NCBI GenBank assembly: GCA_031423755.1
Contig: JANPGC010000201.1
Coordinates: forward strand, 1-18,052
DNA: 18,052 nucleotides
Source of the DNA: JANMEX01 sp031423755
GTDB lineage: Bacteria; Pseudomonadota; Alphaproteobacteria; Rhizobiales; Rhizobiaceae
Reading direction: 5' to 3'
Below the pieces are notes generated by a model. It ran no database searches. It was not told the origin of the DNA and saw only the letters and a program-made list of their open reading frames with translations. This document shows positions 13,823-18,052 of the stretch, piece after piece. How positions within the stretch are numbered: position 1 is the stretch's first letter; every line of letters begins with the position of its first letter. A program made the translations under genes and the position numbers.

Positions 13823-16297
13823 TCAAAGGCCGCTGACGCCCCAGATTTCCTTGCCATACTGGCGTATTGTGCGGTCGGACGAAAACCATCCCACTCGTGC
13901 CGTGTTCAAAATCGCCATCCGGTTCCATTCAGCCGGTGTCGCCCAAACGGAGTCCGCAAGCCGCTGGGCCTTATAATAGGCGTCAAAATCCGCTGTCACC
14001 AGAAACCAGTCGGTGTCGTAAAGGTTCTGGATCAAGCCGTGATACCGACCGACGTCGTCTGGCGAAAACACGCCGGATTCGATCTGCTTGAGTGCTTCGG
14101 AAAGCGCTGGCGAGGCGTTGATCACGTCGCGCGGCGTGTAACCGTCACGCCGCAATGCCGCGACCTGATCTGCGGTCAGGCCGAATATGAAAATATTGTC
14201 GTCGCCGACATGATCGCGGATTTCCACATTCGCGCCGTCAAGCGTGCCGATGGTGATCGCCCCGTTCAGCGCAAACTTCATGTTGCCGGTGCCGGACGCT
14301 TCCAGTCCAGCAGTCGAAATCTGTTCAGACAGATTTGCAGCCGGTATCATCACCTCCGCCGTGGATACATTATAGTTCGGAATGAAAACGACCTTCAAGA
14401 GCCCGCGCACGGCCGGGTCTGAATTGATCACCTTGGCCACATCATTGGCCAGTTTGATGATCATTTTTGCCGTGGAATAAGAAGGCGCTGCCTTGCCGCC
14501 GAAGAACTTGACCCGCGGCACCCAATCCTTGTGCGGGTTGGAACGTATCTGGTCATACAGAGCGACCGCTTCAATGATGTTCAGCAGCTGGCGCTTGTAT
14601 TCGTGGATACGCTTGATCTGGATGTCAAACATTGCCTTTGGATCAATCCGCACGCCAATCCGCTGGCGCACCAAGGCCGCCAGCCGCTCCTTGTTGGCCT
14701 GTTTGATCTTCGCAAACTTTGCCTGGAAGGCAGCATCGGTTGCAAAAGGCTCAAGCTCGACCAGCTTTTCGGCATCATCCAGAAAACCTTCGCCGATAGA
14801 CTCGTGGATGAGGCTGGAAAGACCGGGATTGCAGCCATTCAGCCAGCGGCGCGGGGTGACGCCATTGGTCTTGTTGTTGATCCGGTCCGGGTAAAGCCTG
14901 TGCAGGTCGGCAAACACCGTCTGCTTCATCAGTTCCGTATGCAGCGCAGAGACGCCATTAATCGAATGCGCACCCACAAAAGCCAACTGGCCCATGCGCA
15001 CACGCCGTCCGCTGGATTCATCAATCAGCGAGATTGCAGCCACGTCGCTGTCGCCGAACCCACGCAGCTTGCGTGCTTCCTGAATGACCTGCGCGTTGAT
15101 CCGATAGACAATCTGCATATGGCGCGGCAACAGGCGCTCAAACAGCTCCACCGGCCATGTTTCAAGCGCTTCCGGCAGCAAAGTATGGTTGGTGTAGCCA
15201 AACGTTCCCTTGCAAACTTTCCAGGCGGTATCCCACTCAATTCCATGAACGTCGGTCAAAAGCCGCATCAGTTCAGCCACGGCTACCGCAGGGTGTGTGT
15301 CATTGAGCTGGATGGCGACGGCGTCAGCAAGGTTCAGGAAATCTGGATACTGTTGCTTGTGGCGGCGAAGAATGTCCTGCAGCGACGCAGACGAGAAAAA
15401 GAACTCCTGCCGCAGTCGCAGTTCCTGACCGGCTTTGTGCGAATCCGCCGGGTAGAGCACACGCGTGATGGCCTCTGCAGCAACACTGTCACGCAGCGCG
15501 CCGACATGGTCGCCCGAATTGAAGGCCGCCAGACTGATCGGATCAATCGGCTGGGCTTCCCACAGGCGCAATGTATTCACCCGCTTGGCCTTCCAGCCCA
15601 CCACCGGCGTGTCATAAGCCACTGCGATCACGCGCTCGTTCGGCTTCCAGATATAACGCGGCTCGTCCGCATCAATGTCGCTGTCATCGGTTTCAACCAC
15701 GCCGCCAAAACCGACTTCATAATTGGACTCGCGCCGTTCGAATTCCCACGGATTGCCGTGGGCGAGCCATGTTTCAGGGAATTCCGCCTGCCAGCCATCC
15801 GTGATTTCCTGCCGGAACAGGCCGTGGACATAGCGGATGCCGTAGCCGTAGGCGGGAATTCCGACGCTCGCCATGCTTTCCATGAAACAGGCGGCGAGGC
15901 GGCCAAGGCCGCCGTTGCCGAGAGCCGCATCGGGCTCAAGCGCGGCAATCAGGTCGATGTCGACATTAAGCGATTTCAGCGCCTCGGAAACCTCTTCCAT
16001 CATGCCCATGTTGGAGAGCGCGTCGCGCATCAGCCGACCAATGAGAAATTCCAGTGACAGATAGTAGACCCGCTTGCCGCCCGTCTTGTAGACCTCTCGG
16101 GTGGAATCCATCCACCGGTCAATGATCCGGTCGCGCAAGGCAAGAATCGTCGCCGTCAAATAGTCGTGCGGTTTGGCGGCGAACGTGTCCTTGCCTATCG
16201 AATAGGTAAGCTTTTCGATAATCTTGGCTGCAAAAGTGCGGCGCTCAACGATGGTGTCGGCGGCGGCTGCACTTCCGGATGAGATTGTCTTGCTCAT
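13823..16297 (-). CDS. glgP: glycogen phosphorylase
   Basis: This 824-residue GT35 enzyme releases glucose-1-phosphate from the non-reducing ends of glycogen using phosphate and pyridoxal phosphate. The PLP lysine is K674 in EASGTGNMKFALNGA. Other conserved stretches are YYLSLEFLIGR (78-88), ALGNGGLGRLAACF (125-138), QLNDTHPAVAVAELMR (330-345) and NNKTNGVTPRRWL (474-486). Length is normal for bacterial GlgP (about 800-830). The ATG at 16297 has a strong GGAGGA ribosome site 4 bases upstream. A 140-base gap separates it from glgB and a 162-base gap from xylA, so it may be a separate transcription unit or the first gene of a glgP-to-glgX operon. Confidence 0.97.
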   Translation of the reverse strand: MSKTISSGSAAAADTIVERRTFAAKIIEKLTYSIGKDTFAAKPHDYLTATILALRDRIIDRWMDSTREVYKTGGKRVYYLSLEFLIGRLMRDALSNMGMMEEVSEALKSLNVDIDLIAALEPDAALGNGGLGRLAACFMESMASVGIPAYGYGIRYVHGLFRQEITDGWQAEFPETWLAHGNPWEFERRESNYEVGFGGVVETDDSDIDADEPRYIWKPNERVIAVAYDTPVVGWKAKRVNTLRLWEAQPIDPISLAAFNSGDHVGALRDSVAAEAITRVLYPADSHKAGQELRLRQEFFFSSASLQDILRRHKQQYPDFLNLADAVAIQLNDTHPAVAVAELMRLLTDVHGIEWDTAWKVCKGTFGYTNHTLLPEALETWPVELFERLLPRHMQIVYRINAQVIQEARKLRGFGDSDVAAISLIDESSGRRVRMGQLAFVGAHSINGVSALHTELMKQTVFADLHRLYPDRINNKTNGVTPRRWLNGCNPGLSSLIHESIGEGFLDDAEKLVELEPFATDAAFQAKFAKIKQANKERLAALVRQRIGVRIDPKAMFDIQIKRIHEYKRQLLNIIEAVALYDQIRSNPHKDWVPRVKFFGGKAAPSYSTAKMIIKLANDVAKVINSDPAVRGLLKVVFIPNYNVSTAEVMIPAANLSEQISTAGLEASGTGNMKFALNGAITIGTLDGANVEIRDHVGDDNIFIFGLTADQVAALRRDGYTPRDVINASPALSEALKQIESGVFSPDDVGRYHGLIQNLYDTDWFLVTADFDAYYKAQRLADSVWATPAEWNRMAILNTARVGWFSSDRTIRQYGKEIWGVSGL

Positions 16298-16331
16298 GTT
16301 TCCTCCGGATTCAATCGATTTAGTTACCCGG

Positions 16332-16361
16332 TGGCTAGCATCCCCTTAAGGCAGATGTCAA
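16332..16361 (-). promoter_or_regulatory. candidate glgP promoter
   Basis: On the minus strand a perfect -35 hexamer TTGACA (16361-16356) is followed after 18 bases by TAGCCA (16337-16332). The start would be near 16325, giving a leader of about 28 bases before glgP. The -10 is poor, but position and the exact -35 support it. A perfect 8-base inverted repeat (16364-16389) lies directly upstream. Confidence 0.4.
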
Positions 16362-16363
16362 AG

Positions 16364-16389
16364 CGGCGCGGTTTTTTGTTCCCGCGCCG
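16364..16389. repeat. perfect 8-base inverted repeat upstream of the glgP -35
   Basis: CGGCGCGG (16364-16371) and CCGCGCCG (16382-16389) flank a 10-base T-rich spacer. The arms could form a hairpin in an xylBA transcript, but no U run follows on either strand. It could alternatively be a protein-binding site next to the -35 box, or part of a weak terminator for xylA. Confidence 0.5.
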
Positions 16390-16421
16390 AGTATCACTTG
16401 AACGGTTCGCCATGCACAAGG

Positions 16422-16445
16422 GCATGGCCTGCAATGCAGCCATGC
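16422..16445. repeat. 7-base inverted repeat just downstream of the xylA stop
   Basis: GCATGGC (16422-16428) and GCCATGC (16439-16445) flank a 10-base spacer, 14 bases beyond the xylA stop codon. It could protect or end the xylBA message. The sequence after it on the minus strand (CCTTGTGC) is not a U tract, so I do not call it an intrinsic terminator. Confidence 0.4.
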
Positions 16446-16459
16446 GCCTCAAACATGCA

Positions 16460-17770
16460 TCAAACGTAGCGGTTGACGATGTTTTCCAACAGTTCCTGCC
16501 GACCGGAGCGCGGCTGCGGGTTGATGTTTTTCTTTTCCACGCGTTCGGCAATTTCTTCCAAAGTGCGCTTGCCAGACAGCATGGCCTTGGATTCCGCGCT
16601 CTTCCAGCCTGCATATCGCTCCTCGACCTGGCTGATCAGCGCCTTGTCCTCATAAAGCTTTGCCGCGGCTTTGAACGCGCGGGCGCACGTGTCCATGCCG
16701 CCGACATGGCCGATCAGCAGATCTTCCGGGTCCAGCGATTGGCGGCGCAATTTGGCGTCGAAATTGGTGCCGCCGGTCTTGAGCCCGCCAGCCTTGATGA
16801 CCTCATAATAGGCCAGCGCCATCTCCGGCACATTGTTTGGAAACTGGTCCGTGTCCCAGCCGGACTGGTAGTCATTTCGGTTCATGTCGATGGAGCCGAA
16901 AATTCCGAGCGCACTGGCCAAGCCAAGTTCATGCTCGAACAAATGTCCCGCCAAGATGGCGTGGCCTTGCTCGATGTTGACCTGCACTTCCTTTTCAAGC
17001 CCGTGACGCTTGAGGAAGCCGTATACAGTTGCGACATCGTAATCATACTGGTGCTTGGATGGCTCCTGCGGCTTTGGTTCGATCAGTATTGCGCCCTTGA
17101 AGCCGATCTTGTGCTTGTATTCGACCACGAGGTTGAGGAACCGGCCCATCTGGGCGTCTTCACGCGCCAGATCGGTGTTGAGCAGCGTTTCATAGCCCTC
17201 ACGTCCACCCCACAACACATAGTTTGCACCGCCAAGCTTTTTGGTTGCGTCCATGCACGACTTCACGGTTGCTGCCGAATAGGCAAACACATCCGGATCA
17301 GGGTTGGTCGAAGCGCCGGACATGAATCTACGGTGCGAGAAGAGGTTCGCCGTGCCCCACAGCAGTTTGACGCCTGTCTTCTTCTGCTTTTCAGCGAAAA
17401 TATCGACAATCGCCTCAAGATTCTTGCGGCTCTCGGCAAACGTTGCGCCCTCAGGGCGCACATCGGCGTCATGGAAGCAGTAGAATGGCGCGCCAAGCAG
17501 CGTGAACATTTCAAATGCCACGTCCGCCTTCAGCTTGGCGTGTTCCATGGTATCGCCAAACCATGGCCGGTCAAACGTTTGCCCGCCAAACGGATCGCCG
17601 CCCTGCCAGGCGAATGAATGCCAATAAGCCACCGCAAAGCGCAGATGGTCTTCCATCCGCTTGCCCATGACAACTTCGTCTTTGTTGTAATGCCGGTAGG
17701 CAAGCGGATTGACTGAATCCGGTCCCTCATAATTGATCGGCTGGATGTCTTTGAAAAAACCGGTGCTCAC
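16460..17770 (-). CDS. xylA: xylose isomerase, GTG start
   Basis: This 436-residue group II xylose isomerase converts D-xylose to D-xylulose in the cytoplasm. The catalytic pair is H100 and D103 (FHDADV). Metal ligands include E231, with K233, in LIEPKPQEPSKHQYD, and further acidic residues lie in GSIDMNRNDYQSGWDTD. VLWGGREGYETLLNTD (185-200) is the family signature. Length matches E. coli XylA (440). The N-terminus MSTGFFKDI matches the family when started at GTG 17770-17768, with AAAGGAG 7 bases upstream. This GTG overlaps the xylB stop by 4 bases (GTGA), so translation is probably coupled. An open frame continues upstream inside xylB and is not coding for XylA. Confidence 0.96.
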   Translation of the reverse strand: MSTGFFKDIQPINYEGPDSVNPLAYRHYNKDEVVMGKRMEDHLRFAVAYWHSFAWQGGDPFGGQTFDRPWFGDTMEHAKLKADVAFEMFTLLGAPFYCFHDADVRPEGATFAESRKNLEAIVDIFAEKQKKTGVKLLWGTANLFSHRRFMSGASTNPDPDVFAYSAATVKSCMDATKKLGGANYVLWGGREGYETLLNTDLAREDAQMGRFLNLVVEYKHKIGFKGAILIEPKPQEPSKHQYDYDVATVYGFLKRHGLEKEVQVNIEQGHAILAGHLFEHELGLASALGIFGSIDMNRNDYQSGWDTDQFPNNVPEMALAYYEVIKAGGLKTGGTNFDAKLRRQSLDPEDLLIGHVGGMDTCARAFKAAAKLYEDKALISQVEERYAGWKSAESKAMLSGKRTLEEIAERVEKKNINPQPRSGRQELLENIVNRYV

Positions 17771-18052
17771 TGCTGGACTCCTTTGATGGCGGGGTAATGG
17801 TTTCTGTAGGCTTGATAGGCATGGGCAAACGCATCTGTCAGCGCGTCGTCTGGCTCGATTGTGCGCTCTGTCACGGGTGGCTGGCAGATCAGGAACGGAT
17901 CGGCACTCTCCGCGGCGATCAGTCCAAGGCGCGCTGCGCCAAACGCTGCGCCAAAATCGCCTTCCGCTGGAATATCGACCGGCATGCCGAGCGTCGTCGC
18001 GATCACTTTCAGCCAATAGTCCGAGCGTGATCCGCCGCCGACAGCCGACACG
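17767..18052 (-). CDS. xylB: xylulokinase, C-terminal fragment (5' end outside window)
   Basis: This is the last 94 or so residues of a FGGY-family carbohydrate kinase. It starts at the conserved glycine-rich motif of the C-terminal ATPase domain (VGGGSRSDYWLKVIATTLG), followed by GMPVDIPAEGDFGAAFGAARLG, which is typical of xylulokinase near the C-terminus. XylB phosphorylates D-xylulose to xylulose-5-phosphate. The assignment as XylB rather than another FGGY kinase rests partly on the directly following, overlapping xylA. The stop TGA is at 17769-17767. Confidence 0.9.
   Translation of the reverse strand, partial: VSAVGGGSRSDYWLKVIATTLGMPVDIPAEGDFGAAFGAARLGLIAAESADPFLICQPPVTERTIEPDDALTDAFAHAYQAYRNHYPAIKGVQQ

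Noticed and set aside
14531..16057. 508-codon open frame on the plus strand opposite glgP
   Set aside because: It is antisense to a fully conserved glycogen phosphorylase, matches no known protein pattern and has no ribosome site. Long antisense frames are common in GC-rich genes.
16331..17617. 428-codon open frame on the plus strand opposite xylA
   Set aside because: It is a shadow of xylA, whose catalytic motifs are all on the minus strand.
5000..18052. CRISPR array, insertion sequence or phage genes in the right two thirds
   Set aside because: No regularly spaced repeats, transposase motifs or phage proteins; the region is fully occupied by metabolic genes.

Overview
The window looks like chromosome of an alphaproteobacterium, most likely Hyphomicrobiales (Rhizobiales). 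The basis is the gene order glgP-glgB-glgC-glgA-pgm, known from Agrobacterium and relatives, a GlgC sequence of clearly rhizobial type, and moderately high GC (about 65% in a hand-counted line of glgX). No taxonomic search was run, so this is inference from gene content.

Layout. Positions 1-538 hold the N-terminal part of an NAD-dependent epimerase/dehydratase on the minus strand, cut by the window edge. A tRNA-Arg(CCG) gene follows at 660-736 on the plus strand. Its last 18 bases recur exactly at 3573-3590. The 2.85 kb between the copies (737-3590) therefore looks like a small integrated element or the remnant of one. It holds a SAM-dependent methyltransferase, a decayed 3' end of a DUF1254/DUF1214-type gene, and a beta-lactamase-fold serine hydrolase. 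No integrase is visible in it. Beyond it come a sugar O-acetyltransferase (minus), a 439-base stretch without a gene, and a small antibiotic-biosynthesis-monooxygenase-like protein (plus).

From 5054 to the right edge every gene is on the minus strand. In order of transcription they are xylB (partial), xylA, glgP, glgB, glgC, glgA, pgm and glgX. xylB/xylA, glgA/pgm and pgm/glgX overlap by 4 bases. glgC/glgA are 4 bases apart and glgB/glgC 23 bases apart. Larger gaps lie before glgP (162 bases) and before glgB (140 bases), and both carry promoter-like sequence.

How the genes work together. Pgm interconverts glucose-6-P and glucose-1-P. GlgC makes ADP-glucose, GlgA polymerises it and GlgB adds branches. 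GlgP and GlgX take the polymer apart again. XylA and XylB bring xylose into the pentose phosphate pathway. A 16-base imperfect palindrome with a central CG, of LacI-family operator type, occurs in front of glgB and again in front of the sugar acetyltransferase (13 of 16 bases identical), which suggests a shared sugar-responsive regulator.

The right two thirds are a conventional sugar-storage locus. I did not find a convincing new molecular system. The observations most worth following are the tRNA-bounded element and the shared operator-like motif.
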